DNA of 64,000 nt. Origin: Halodesulfovibrio spirochaetisodalis (GTDB taxonomy: Bacteria; Desulfobacterota; Desulfovibrionia; Desulfovibrionales; Desulfovibrionaceae). Below, piece by piece: positions 52,625 through 60,374 of this stretch (position 1 is the stretch's first letter; every line of letters starts with the position of its first letter). Location of the stretch: assembly GCF_001672295.1 (NCBI RefSeq), contig NZ_JXMS01000015.1:19134-83133 (forward strand). Direction: 5' to 3'. The notes beneath the pieces were generated by a model. The model saw nothing but the letters and a program-made list of their open reading frames with translations. It made no database searches and had not been told where the DNA came from. The translations under genes and the position numbers were made by a program.

Positions 52625-54067
52625 ATGAACACGCCAGAAGAACACGCCAGCGAGCACACAGAAAAAACTGAAGCTGCCCCGAAAACTGAACAAGCCTCAT
52701 CAAATACGACTTCAAATTCTGAAGCCACATTTGACCAGTTTTCATTTGATCAGCGCATCTGCTCCGGCCTGAAAGCATGTGAGTTCACTGTTCCTACTCC
52801 AGTTCAGCAAGCAGTCATTCCGCCTCTACTTAACAGACAAGACACCATCGCGCTTGCCAACACGGGCACAGGCAAAACAGCAGCATTCCTTCTTCCTCTG
52901 CTCCAGCATCTGGCAACCGAAGATGCGCTTAAACGCGGTCCCGTGCGGGCACTTATTCTCGCCCCTACTCGTGAACTGGCTTTGCAGATTCAAAAAAACT
53001 GTATCGCGCTGGGAATGCAGACTGGCTTCCGTTGCGGAGCAATCTACGGGGGAGCTGGTGCAGCGCCGCAAAAAAAAGCTGCAAAGACATCCACAATTAT
53101 TGTGGCAACTCCCGGACGTCTGCTTGATTTTATGGATCAAAAAGAAATAAAGCTCGGCGGAATCGATACCCTCATCATCGATGAAGCGGACCGCATGTTC
53201 GATCTCGGGTTCCTGCCTGATCTTCAGAAAATTTTAGACCGTATTCCTTCAAAGCGTACCACAGCGTTCTTCTCCGCCACAATGCCAAAACCAATTGAGC
53301 AACTGGCGTGTACCTACACAAAAGACCCAAAGGTCATTGATGTCCGTACAGAAGAAGCTAAACCGGATATCGCGCATGAGCTGTTCACCGTGCCGCCGCA
53401 CCTTAAGAAAAAGCTCCTGCTTTCTCTCATGCCGCTACTCCTGAATGACTCAGACAGCCTTGTACAAAAGCAAAAACGAGCAGAACACAGTCCTCACTCA
53501 AAACAGGACGGTGGCATCATTATCTTTGCCAACACCAAAGAAACATGCCGTGAACTGGAACGAATGCTTGCCAGCAAGTTTGGTGAAGTAGCAGCCCTGC
53601 ACAGCGATCTGTCTCAGTCAAAGCGCATCAAAATGCTTGAAAAAATGCAGTCAGGCGAAGCAAGAATTCTCGTAGCAACCGACCTTGTTGCACGTGGTAT
53701 CGACCTCGATCACATCACTCATATCATTCAGTTCGATACCCCTGACAGCCCTGACAAGTACATCCACCGAGTCGGCAGAACAGCGCGTGCCTACCGCAAA
53801 GGTACCGCCATCACCCTGCTCGGTGAAAAGGAGCTTATGAACATGCTCCAGATGGAACAGGAAATAGGCAAATCCTTTGCGCTACGTAAGCTCGGTAACT
53901 TCAACTACAACGAGCCGTCAGGAAACAATAAAAACGACAGCCGCAGCGATGCGCGCCGTAAGCCAAACTTCAAACGCAAACCGCAAGGCCAAAAGCCACA
54001 AGGTAAAAAAACTCAGGGCAAAAAGCCAAGCGGCTCCCGCAACGCTAAGCCTAAGAGGAAACGTTAA
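52625..54067 (+). CDS. rhlE: DEAD-box RNA helicase, RhlE-like
   Basis: This 480-aa ATP-dependent RNA helicase has an acidic, low-complexity N-terminus (about 1-38). The helicase core follows with a Q-motif region (CEFTVPTPVQQ), ANTGTGKT, PTRELALQI, the DEAD box in IIDEADRMFDLGF, FSATMPK, and HRVGRTARAYRKG. A basic tail with repeated KPQGKK-like units ends the protein and probably binds RNA. The start at 52625 has AAAGGAATCAC just before it; the frame extends to 52556 without a better start. Involvement in ribosome assembly or cold adaptation is typical of the family. Confidence 0.93.
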   Translation: MNTPEEHASEHTEKTEAAPKTEQASSNTTSNSEATFDQFSFDQRICSGLKACEFTVPTPVQQAVIPPLLNRQDTIALANTGTGKTAAFLLPLLQHLATEDALKRGPVRALILAPTRELALQIQKNCIALGMQTGFRCGAIYGGAGAAPQKKAAKTSTIIVATPGRLLDFMDQKEIKLGGIDTLIIDEADRMFDLGFLPDLQKILDRIPSKRTTAFFSATMPKPIEQLACTYTKDPKVIDVRTEEAKPDIAHELFTVPPHLKKKLLLSLMPLLLNDSDSLVQKQKRAEHSPHSKQDGGIIIFANTKETCRELERMLASKFGEVAALHSDLSQSKRIKMLEKMQSGEARILVATDLVARGIDLDHITHIIQFDTPDSPDKYIHRVGRTARAYRKGTAITLLGEKELMNMLQMEQEIGKSFALRKLGNFNYNEPSGNNKNDSRSDARRKPNFKRKPQGQKPQGKKTQGKKPSGSRNAKPKRKR

Positions 54068-54088
54068 AGCAAGGAGGTGTGTCTCCGG

Positions 54089-54390
54089 CGGGTCTGCGAC
54101 GCTTTTTTAAAAAGCTTATTTGCCTCCGGCGGCCAGAGAACCTTTTTGAAAAAAGGCTTCTCTGGACTCTCCAAAAACTTTTACTAGCGAGTTCAGCCTA
54201 GCAACCATGTTCTCACGCGGCTTAGCTCCACTACCTTTCAAAAAATAAAGGCTGTCCTGAATGAACAGGGCAGCCTTTTTATTATTTCACAATACGTGAT
54301 CATTTAGTCAAATAAATGGGAAGGTAACCCCCTCGCGGCTACCAACGCTTAAAACAATAGAGGGTTTTCGCCACTAAAAAGTTTTGAAGG
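54089..54390 (+). repeat. 302-bp tandem repeat, first copy
   Basis: The unit starts GGGTCTGCGACG and includes GCCTCCGGCGGCCAGAGAAC, a CCAGAGAA...TTCTCTGG hairpin, a terminator (AAAGGCTGTCCTG / CAGGGCAGCCTTTTT near 54248-54282) and a tail ending AAAAGTTTTGAAGG. It is repeated almost exactly at 54391. Confidence 0.9.
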
Positions 54391-54695
54391 GGGTCTGCGA
54401 CGCTTTTTAAAAAGCTTGTTTGCCTCCGGCGGCCAGAGAACCTTTTTGAAAAAAGGCTTCTCTGGACTCTCCAAAAACTTTTACTAGCGAGTTCAGCCTG
54501 GCGACCATGTTCTCACGCGGCTTAGCTCCACTACCTTTCAAAAAATAAAGGCTGTCCTGAATGAACAGGACAGCCTTTTTATTATATTTCATAATACGTG
54601 ATTATTTACCCAGATAAATGGAAAGGTAATCCCCTCGCGGCTACCAACGCTTAAAACAACAGAGGGTTTTCGCCACTAAAAAGTTTTGAAGGGGG
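54391..54695 (+). repeat. 302-bp tandem repeat, second copy
   Basis: This copy differs from the first at only scattered positions (for example CAGGACAGCC restores perfect pairing in the terminator stem). The period is 302 bases. It abuts another GC-rich repeat fragment at 54696-54775 before the U32 gene. No protein-coding gene is supported in 54068-54778. Confidence 0.9.
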
Positions 54696-54778
54696 TCTGG
54701 GGGAAACTTTGCAAAAGTTTCAGCCCAGTCGCCGAAGGCAAGTCCCGCTGACAAGCGCCGCCGGAGGCATTTATAACG

Positions 54779-56017
54779 CTAGCCGCGTAGGAAAAGTCCT
54801 TCCGCAAAGTGCTCGCTTTCACAACGAATAAAACCGAACATACCCGGATGCACAACATCAACTTCTTCACCGCGATGGTTCTCCAGCTGGAAGCTGCCAA
54901 CAGGCAGTACTGGACGCTTGAGCCCGGGTACCATCACCTGCACAGGTCTGTCTGCTCGGAATGGAGAACGCACAGCAATTTGCCATTTGCTGTCATTTTC
55001 TTTTTGAACGAGCTTGGCAACAATCGGGGTACAGTCTTTTTTGGGTAACGGAGGCACAGATTTTCTATGGCCTTTCGGCAGGAAGAATCCTGTGCTCAAA
55101 TTCCGTGATGCCGTATTTTGCAGTTCACGGATGTATTCATCATAGCGGAACTGTTTGGTAGCAACGTCGTTAATAGCAGTTCTGTACACGTCTACTACAT
55201 GTGCGACGTAACTTGGTGTTTTCATGCGTCCTTCAATTTTGAGTGACGCAACGTTGTTTTTGGCGAACCAGTGCATGTACTTAACGAGACAAAGATCTTC
55301 AGGTGCCCAGAACGCACTGTGCGGGCCTTCATGCGTTACATCCCATGTTGGGCCTTCGCGCATTCCTTCTTCCACTGTCAGGCGCATGTCCTGTACTTCA
55401 AGTCCTTTGTATTCAAAGCGACACGGATGAGTACATTCACCAAGGTTTGCAGGACGCTGGCTCATCCATGACGAAAGAAGACAGCGACCGGAAAGCGCAA
55501 GGCACATTGCGCCGTGCACGAATACTTCAAACTCCATAGCCGGATACGCTTTGGTAAGCTTGCTGATTGCATGTGCACCAAGCTCGCGGGCAACGTTTAC
55601 TCGTTCGATGCCGAGATCATGCCAGAACCCCACAGCTTCACTGTTGGAGGTGTTCGCCTGCGTACTGAGATGGATGGATTTATTAGGGGCAATACGACGC
55701 GCCATGCGCAGTACACCAGGATCTGCAATAATAAGCCCGTCTACGCTGGATTCTGCAAGATGCTCAAGAGACTCTTCCACACCGGCAAGGTGCTGCTCAT
55801 GTGGCAGAATATTGAGTGTGTAGTAAATGGAAGCATTTTTCGCATGTGCTTTGGCACAGGCTATTTCAAGCTCTTTCCAGTCAAAACCGCCGGAGCTTGC
55901 GCGCAGGCTGTGTTTTTTTCCACCAAGATAACACGCATCCGCGCCGTAAAGCAGCGCAGAGTCGAGTCTGTCCATATCTCCTGCCGGACAAAGCAGTTCA
56001 GGCAATTTTTTTATCAT
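54779..56017 (-). CDS. trhP: U32-family tRNA hydroxylation protein, TrhP/YegQ-like
   Basis: This 412-aa peptidase-U32-fold protein begins LPELLCPAGDMDRLDSALLYGADACYLGG. It carries the diagnostic FVHGAMCLALSGRCLLSS and the Cys cluster in ANLGECTHPCRFEY, which are expected to hold an Fe-S cluster. YegQ/TrhP makes 5-hydroxyuridine at tRNA wobble position 34 (established in E. coli). KIEGRMKTPSYVAHVVDVYR is also typical. It ends close to the repeat region and is 7 bases downstream of the PHP gene, so both are probably co-transcribed. Confidence 0.9.
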   Translation of the reverse strand: MIKKLPELLCPAGDMDRLDSALLYGADACYLGGKKHSLRASSGGFDWKELEIACAKAHAKNASIYYTLNILPHEQHLAGVEESLEHLAESSVDGLIIADPGVLRMARRIAPNKSIHLSTQANTSNSEAVGFWHDLGIERVNVARELGAHAISKLTKAYPAMEFEVFVHGAMCLALSGRCLLSSWMSQRPANLGECTHPCRFEYKGLEVQDMRLTVEEGMREGPTWDVTHEGPHSAFWAPEDLCLVKYMHWFAKNNVASLKIEGRMKTPSYVAHVVDVYRTAINDVATKQFRYDEYIRELQNTASRNLSTGFFLPKGHRKSVPPLPKKDCTPIVAKLVQKENDSKWQIAVRSPFRADRPVQVMVPGLKRPVLPVGSFQLENHRGEEVDVVHPGMFGFIRCESEHFAEGLFLRG

Positions 56018-56024
56018 ACTATTC

Positions 56025-56891
56025 TTAAACAGGAAGCCCTTGCTTCCGGCGTAGGTCTTTTAAATTATCAAGCACACTGTGCGGCACATACAACCCGCCC
56101 TTACCACGACCGAGCGTAATGTTGGGCTTCACCGCGCCGTGATAGTCCGAACCGCCCGTGAGTGCAAGCCCATGCACTGTCGCAAGTTCCACCACAAGTC
56201 TTGTTGCGGCATCGCCGTGTTCACTATGATAGGCTTCCAATGCATCCAGTCCATGCGGCTTCAACGTTGCGATCATGTCGTTAAGATATTCCTCCGAACG
56301 TCCATGAATGCACATGTGCGCCCATGAAACCGTGGCACCTTCCTCTTTCAGAAGTTTTACTCCTTCAACAGGACTAAGCACTTTTTTAGGTGCATAGGCT
56401 TTGCCACCGTCGCAGAGCATTTCTTCAAATACGTGCTTCACGCTCTTGAAGTATTTCTTTTTGACAAGCACCTGTGCAATATGCGGACGTCCTACAGAGC
56501 CTTCACCAGCAGCTTTGAGCACCTCGTCATACGTGATGTCCATACCGAGAGCCTGCAACTTCTCAACAATGATCTTGTTCCGCTCAGCTCTGTACTCACG
56601 CAGTTCGCCCATCACCTTTTGCAGCTTTTCCGCTTTGGGATCAAGCCAAAGGCCAATGAGGTGAATTTCGCCAAAGTCTGTTTTTACCCCCAGTTCGCAA
56701 CCGGGAATAACGTCTACGCCGAGCTCCTTGCCTGTTTCCATTGCTTCCTCAACACCGGCAACGGTATCGTGGTCAGTCAATGCAAGAGTGGTAACGTTGC
56801 TCTTTTTGGCAAGTTGTATAAGTTCTTCAGGAGAATCACTCCCATCGGACGCAGTAGAATGCGTATGTAAATCTATATAAGTACGAGCCAT
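56025..56891 (-). CDS. PHP-domain phosphoesterase
   Basis: This 288-aa metal-dependent phosphatase begins MARTYIDLHTHSTASDGSDS, then has LTDHDTVAG, PGCELGV, WAHMCIHG and LTGGSDYHG, the metal-binding motifs of the PHP fold. Relatives (YciV/RnaAM) act on 3',5'-bisphosphonucleotides or short RNAs; the exact substrate is not set here. The start at 56891 follows GGAAGGAATT; a longer frame to 56903 is less likely. Confidence 0.9.
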   Translation of the reverse strand: MARTYIDLHTHSTASDGSDSPEELIQLAKKSNVTTLALTDHDTVAGVEEAMETGKELGVDVIPGCELGVKTDFGEIHLIGLWLDPKAEKLQKVMGELREYRAERNKIIVEKLQALGMDITYDEVLKAAGEGSVGRPHIAQVLVKKKYFKSVKHVFEEMLCDGGKAYAPKKVLSPVEGVKLLKEEGATVSWAHMCIHGRSEEYLNDMIATLKPHGLDALEAYHSEHGDAATRLVVELATVHGLALTGGSDYHGAVKPNITLGRGKGGLYVPHSVLDNLKDLRRKQGLPV

Positions 56892-57284
56892 AATTCCTTC
56901 CATTCTTAGAACTATGTAACAATGTGTGTATTCTCTTTCACCTTCACAATTACGCCCGCGATTTACGCCTTGTCAAATGGCGAATACATGACAGTGTTCA
57001 GTCAGCTCGTGTGACACACTGAAACTACAGGCAAAGTTCTCACCCATCCATATTGAAACAAATCTGTGCAGAGCAAGGTGTAAGAATACGTCAGGGAATA
57101 GCAAAAATAGACATCTGTGAGAGACTGACTTTTCGTAATGGTGCGCAATATGCGAAGTTGTCATTAATCTGATATATTTTCATAAAATTATACCACTGCG
57201 CTTCCTGTTGCTGTACATAGAGTAACTGCGTATACTACCCGTTCTACACACAGCGTGTGTATATTTATTTTAAGGAGTCGCCCT
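56892..57284. other. Intergenic region, nothing recognisable
   Basis: About 390 bases lie between divergent genes. It probably holds promoters of the PHP gene and the Trm112-like gene; no repeats, hairpins or short genes were convincing. Confidence 0.4.
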
Positions 57285-57488
57285 GTGACTGTACAAGCTG
57301 ATTTGCTCAAAATTCTTGCCTGCCCTAAGTGCAAGGGTTCTCTCGAACTTACTGCTGATAAAGACGGACTTTCCTGCGCTAAATGTAGCGTTGTGTACCC
57401 TATCCGTGAAGATATTCCTGTTATGCTGGTGGAAGAAGCTATTTCTCAAGAAGCATGGGACAACGGAGCCAGAGAAACCGGTAAATAG
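57285..57488 (+). CDS. Trm112-like zinc-ribbon small protein
   Basis: This 67-aa protein of the Trm112/UPF0434 family has two CxxC pairs (LACPKCKGSL and LSCAKCSVVYPIRE) that should bind zinc, and the closing IREDIPVMLVEEA. In other organisms Trm112 activates methyltransferases; the bacterial role is poorly known. The GTG start at 57285 follows AAGGAG by 7 bases; an upstream frame to 57255 is rejected. The gene is short but well supported. Confidence 0.9.
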   Translation: MTVQADLLKILACPKCKGSLELTADKDGLSCAKCSVVYPIREDIPVMLVEEAISQEAWDNGARETGK

Positions 57489-57535
57489 TTTGCTTTTTGC
57501 CCCGATCTGATGTTGTCCCTGTACGTTTGTGTATC

Positions 57536-57563
57536 TTGACGGAACCCTGTCTCTGTTTATGAT
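57536..57563 (+). promoter_or_regulatory. Candidate sigma70 promoter of the hsp20 genes
   Basis: TTGACG (57536-57541), 16 bp, TATGAT (57558-57563). Transcription would begin about 57570, just before the AAAGGAGAG ribosome-binding site of the first hsp20 gene. A heat-shock-type promoter was not obvious. Confidence 0.5.
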
Positions 57564-57587
57564 AGATGCTGAAAGGAGAGCCGGATT

Positions 57588-58001
57588 ATGGTTATCAATT
57601 ATGGATCGTTTTACGACTTCCCTCATTTGTTCGACAAACTGATGAATGATCTGCACGACCCGCAACCAACTGCAACGCGACGCGCCACGTTCCCTCCACT
57701 GTACATCAGTGAAGATGATACAAGCGTGTTTGTTCGAGCGCTGCTACCGGGTGCTGCAATGGAAGACGTGGAGTTGATTATTGAAGACAACACCCTTGTC
57801 CTCAGAGGTGAATTAAAACCTGTTCAAGGGAAATATCATCAGCAGGAACGCCCTACCGGCTCGTTCCAGAGACTGATAAAAATCAACGTACCGATCCATA
57901 AAGACGGCATCACTGCCACCATGAAATCCGGCATGCTGTTTGTTCAGCTTCCTAAATCTACGGCAATGCAGCCGCGCACAATCCATATTCAACCAAGGTA
58001 G
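57588..58001 (+). CDS. Small heat-shock protein, Hsp20 family (first)
   Basis: This 137-aa ATP-independent chaperone contains an alpha-crystallin domain (about 40-130; ISEDDTSVFVRALLPGA, DNTLVLRGELK, GSFQRLIKINVP). It holds unfolding proteins for refolding. A strong AAAGGAGAG lies upstream. The next gene, a second and distinct Hsp20, starts 5 bases later. Confidence 0.93.
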   Translation: MVINYGSFYDFPHLFDKLMNDLHDPQPTATRRATFPPLYISEDDTSVFVRALLPGAAMEDVELIIEDNTLVLRGELKPVQGKYHQQERPTGSFQRLIKINVPIHKDGITATMKSGMLFVQLPKSTAMQPRTIHIQPR

Positions 58002-58006
58002 CAGCT

Positions 58007-58369
58007 ATGCAACAGATACCTAACAGAATTGGAAAGCGTCCACGGGTACAACCACATGCAGATTTTGTTGAGCGCGAAGATGGCTTCTATCTCTACCTCG
58101 ACATGCCGGGTGTAGAAAAAGAAAAGCTGCATTTAGATATCGAAAACGACAAACTCTCCGTTCAGGCCAAATCAGATTTCGGCCTCACTTCCGGTGAGCG
58201 GGTACACTCAATGGAATTTGGTGAAGTAGAATACTTTGCCAGATTTGAAGTAAGCGAACTTGTTGATAAACAAAAGGTAAGCGCTAAATTTGAAAATGGC
58301 GTATTAACGATTTATCTTCCCAAACGGAAAGAAGCGCCGCCAAAGCGCATAAAAATCGAAGTCCTATAA
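58007..58369 (+). CDS. Small heat-shock protein, Hsp20 family (second)
   Basis: This 120-aa alpha-crystallin-domain protein has YLYLDMPGVEKEKLHLDIEN, RFEVSELVDKQKVSAKFENG and a C-terminal LTIYLPKRKEAPPKRI. The IxI-type tail (IKIEV) used in oligomer contacts is present. It is only distantly similar to the first copy, so hetero-oligomers as in IbpA/IbpB are possible. The two genes form an operon. Confidence 0.93.
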   Translation: MQQIPNRIGKRPRVQPHADFVEREDGFYLYLDMPGVEKEKLHLDIENDKLSVQAKSDFGLTSGERVHSMEFGEVEYFARFEVSELVDKQKVSAKFENGVLTIYLPKRKEAPPKRIKIEVL

Positions 58370-58392
58370 CATAGCAAAGACACACACAGTTA

Positions 58393-58938
58393 ATGAAAAT
58401 TTTATTTCTCTCAGATTTGCACGGTTCCTACGACCGTGCAAAAACTGTTTTGGACAAGGCAGAAAAACTCAACCCGGACTTCATTGTCCTGCTTGGGGAT
58501 CTGCTGTACCACGGCCCGCGTAACCCTCTCCCTGAGGGGCACGACCCTAAAGCCACTGCTACGCTGCTCAACAGCTACAAAGATAAAATTATCGCAGTGC
58601 GCGGTAACTGCGATGCAGAAGTTGATCAGATGGTGCTGGACTTTCCGATGATGTCCGACTTCTCATGGCTTGCTGCAGACGGTCGACGCATCTTTCTGAC
58701 ACATGGACACTTGTGGAATCCTGAAAACCTGCCGCCGCTTACTGCTGGTGACACCTTTGTCTACGGACATGTGCACCGTCCCAAAGCGTACACCGACGAA
58801 AACGGCATCAACATCTGGAACCCCGGTTCCTGCTCACTCCCTAAACAGAGTGACCGCCCTACGTATGCAACGTTTGAAGGCAACACCTTCCGCGTGCTTG
58901 AACTCGACGAAACCTGCATTCTTGAGCAAACATTATAG
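58393..58938 (+). CDS. yfcE: YfcE-like phosphodiesterase
   Basis: This 181-aa calcineurin-like phosphoesterase starts at its catalytic motif (FLSDLHGSYDRA), followed by LLGDLLYHGPRN, RGNCDAEVDQ, THGHLWNP and YGHVHRPKA, all metal-binding. YfcE-like enzymes hydrolyse phosphodiesters in vitro; the natural substrate is unknown. It sits 23 bases after the second hsp20 gene and 8 bases before the dihydrouridine synthase gene. Confidence 0.92.
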   Translation: MKILFLSDLHGSYDRAKTVLDKAEKLNPDFIVLLGDLLYHGPRNPLPEGHDPKATATLLNSYKDKIIAVRGNCDAEVDQMVLDFPMMSDFSWLAADGRRIFLTHGHLWNPENLPPLTAGDTFVYGHVHRPKAYTDENGINIWNPGSCSLPKQSDRPTYATFEGNTFRVLELDETCILEQTL

Positions 58939-58946
58939 AGGCACTC

Positions 58947-59969
58947 ATGCACGCTGCTGAATCTTTTTCCGCGCCTATTACCTTACGCGGCAAGACCATA
59001 CAAAACCGCCTGTGCCTTGCACCCATGGCAGGACTTGGGCACATTGCCTACCGCGCCATTGCTGCCCATTACGGCGGTTACGGTCTGCTGTTCACAGGCA
59101 TGTGCAGTGCCCGCGCTGTCCCTACTGAAAACCGTCACAAGTCACCTGTATTCAACTGGCAGGATGAAGAGTTACCTACGCTGGTCTGCCAGCTGTTCGG
59201 TGCAGCACCGGATGACATGGTAATTGCCGCAGAGCGCGTTCAAGAAGAAAACTTCTTTGGCGTCGATATCAACATGGGCTGTTCTGTTTCACCGATAGTC
59301 GACAGACAATGTGGCGCAGACCTCATGCGCGATGTGGATCGTGCGTGCGAAATGGTAGAGAAAGTACGGAAAGCAGTTGATCTCCCCCTGTTCGTCAAAT
59401 TCCGGACAGGCTGGCAAAACGAATCGGAACCGGCTGTCGCTTTCGCAAAAATGCTGGAACAAGCAGGTGCAGATGCACTCACCTTCCACCCACGAGTCGC
59501 ACCGGATAGACGCACAAAACGGCCGCGAATCGAGGATATCAGACTCGTAAAAGAAGCCGTATCCATTCCAGTCTTCGGCAACGGCGACGTGTGGAATGTA
59601 GCTTCAGCAAACGCTATGGTAGAACGCACCAACTGCGACGGACTCGCCATCGGACGCGCTGCCATCTCCAAACCATGGATGTTTGCTGAGCTCAGTGAAG
59701 GTTTTGAGGCAACACCGGAAACATACAAAGAAACACTCTTCATGTTTCTGGATCAAATAGAAAAATGGTACGACCCAACCCGCGCTATTAAGCTTTATAA
59801 AAAATACTGCATGTACTTTGCCGCAAACTTCTCCTTCGGCAACCGTCTGTTCGGCCAGCTCATTGCCGGAGATTCTATGGAAACAATGCGTGCAAACGCA
59901 GAGCGCTGCTTTGGTGACCGCATTCCGCAAATTTCCAAAAGCCTTAATGCGCTTATGATGAACAGATAA
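58947..59969 (+). CDS. tRNA-dihydrouridine synthase
   Basis: This 340-aa FMN enzyme reduces uridine to dihydrouridine in tRNA. Dus motifs are RLCLAPMAGLGHIAYR, the active-site Cys in DINMGCSVSP, LPLFVKFRTGW, FHPRVAPDRR (with the catalytic neighbourhood), and GNGDVWN. The GCS after NM is a variant of the usual GCP. Which Dus subclass (A, B or C) is not clear. It follows the YfcE-like gene closely. Confidence 0.92.
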   Translation: MHAAESFSAPITLRGKTIQNRLCLAPMAGLGHIAYRAIAAHYGGYGLLFTGMCSARAVPTENRHKSPVFNWQDEELPTLVCQLFGAAPDDMVIAAERVQEENFFGVDINMGCSVSPIVDRQCGADLMRDVDRACEMVEKVRKAVDLPLFVKFRTGWQNESEPAVAFAKMLEQAGADALTFHPRVAPDRRTKRPRIEDIRLVKEAVSIPVFGNGDVWNVASANAMVERTNCDGLAIGRAAISKPWMFAELSEGFEATPETYKETLFMFLDQIEKWYDPTRAIKLYKKYCMYFAANFSFGNRLFGQLIAGDSMETMRANAERCFGDRIPQISKSLNALMMNR

Positions 59970-60027
59970 TCTTAGCTGTTACGTGGTAATACCGCTAGAT
60001 ACGTGTTTATCAGCCTTCGGGGAAGGA

Positions 60028-60099
60028 TGCCTCCGGCGGGTCTCCGACGGGCGGGGCTTTGCCCCTGCACCCCACGAGGGGGACGCCCCCTCGACCGCG
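60028..60099 (+). repeat. GC-rich intergenic repeat
   Basis: GCCTCCGGCGGGTCTCCGAC, GGGGCTTTGCCCC and GAGGGGG/CCCCCTC repeat the copy at 40531. Confidence 0.85.
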
Positions 60100-60173
60100 A
60101 GGTTATTTCGAGCCACGCACGTTACTAACATTCTCACGCGGCTCAATCATACCTACCTTTCCACAATGATAAT

Positions 60174-60212
60174 AAAAAAGGCTGTCCTTTTGAATAAGGA
60201 CAGCCCTTTTTT
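60174..60212. terminator. Terminator between dus and the acyl-CoA synthetase gene
   Basis: GGCTGTCCTT (60180-60189) and AAGGACAGCC (60196-60205) pair around TTGAAT, flanked by AAAAAA and TTTTTT, so it can act on either strand. Confidence 0.88.
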
Positions 60213-60300
60213 GTTTTTTGTACGAAAATTCATTCCGATTATATTTTCGTCATACTTTTTATATAGTTACTCAAAACACTCCCCCCCTCAACTTTCCCAT

Positions 60301-60370
60301 AACAGGGGTTAAGGGGACAGTGTCCCCTTGCGGGGGTGCAGGGGGCAGCGCCCGCCTGCTCGCCGAAGGC
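60301..60370 (-). repeat. GC-rich intergenic repeat, inverted copy
   Basis: The element runs from AACAGGGGTTAAGGGG through GGGGGCAGCGCCC to CTCGCCGAAGGC. It lies directly at the end of the acyl-CoA synthetase gene. Confidence 0.8.
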
Positions 60371-60374
60371 CCAA

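Noticed and set aside
54089..54695. The tandem repeat as a CRISPR array
   Set aside because: It has only two units, each about 300 bp with internal terminators; no short repeat-spacer pattern and no cas genes.
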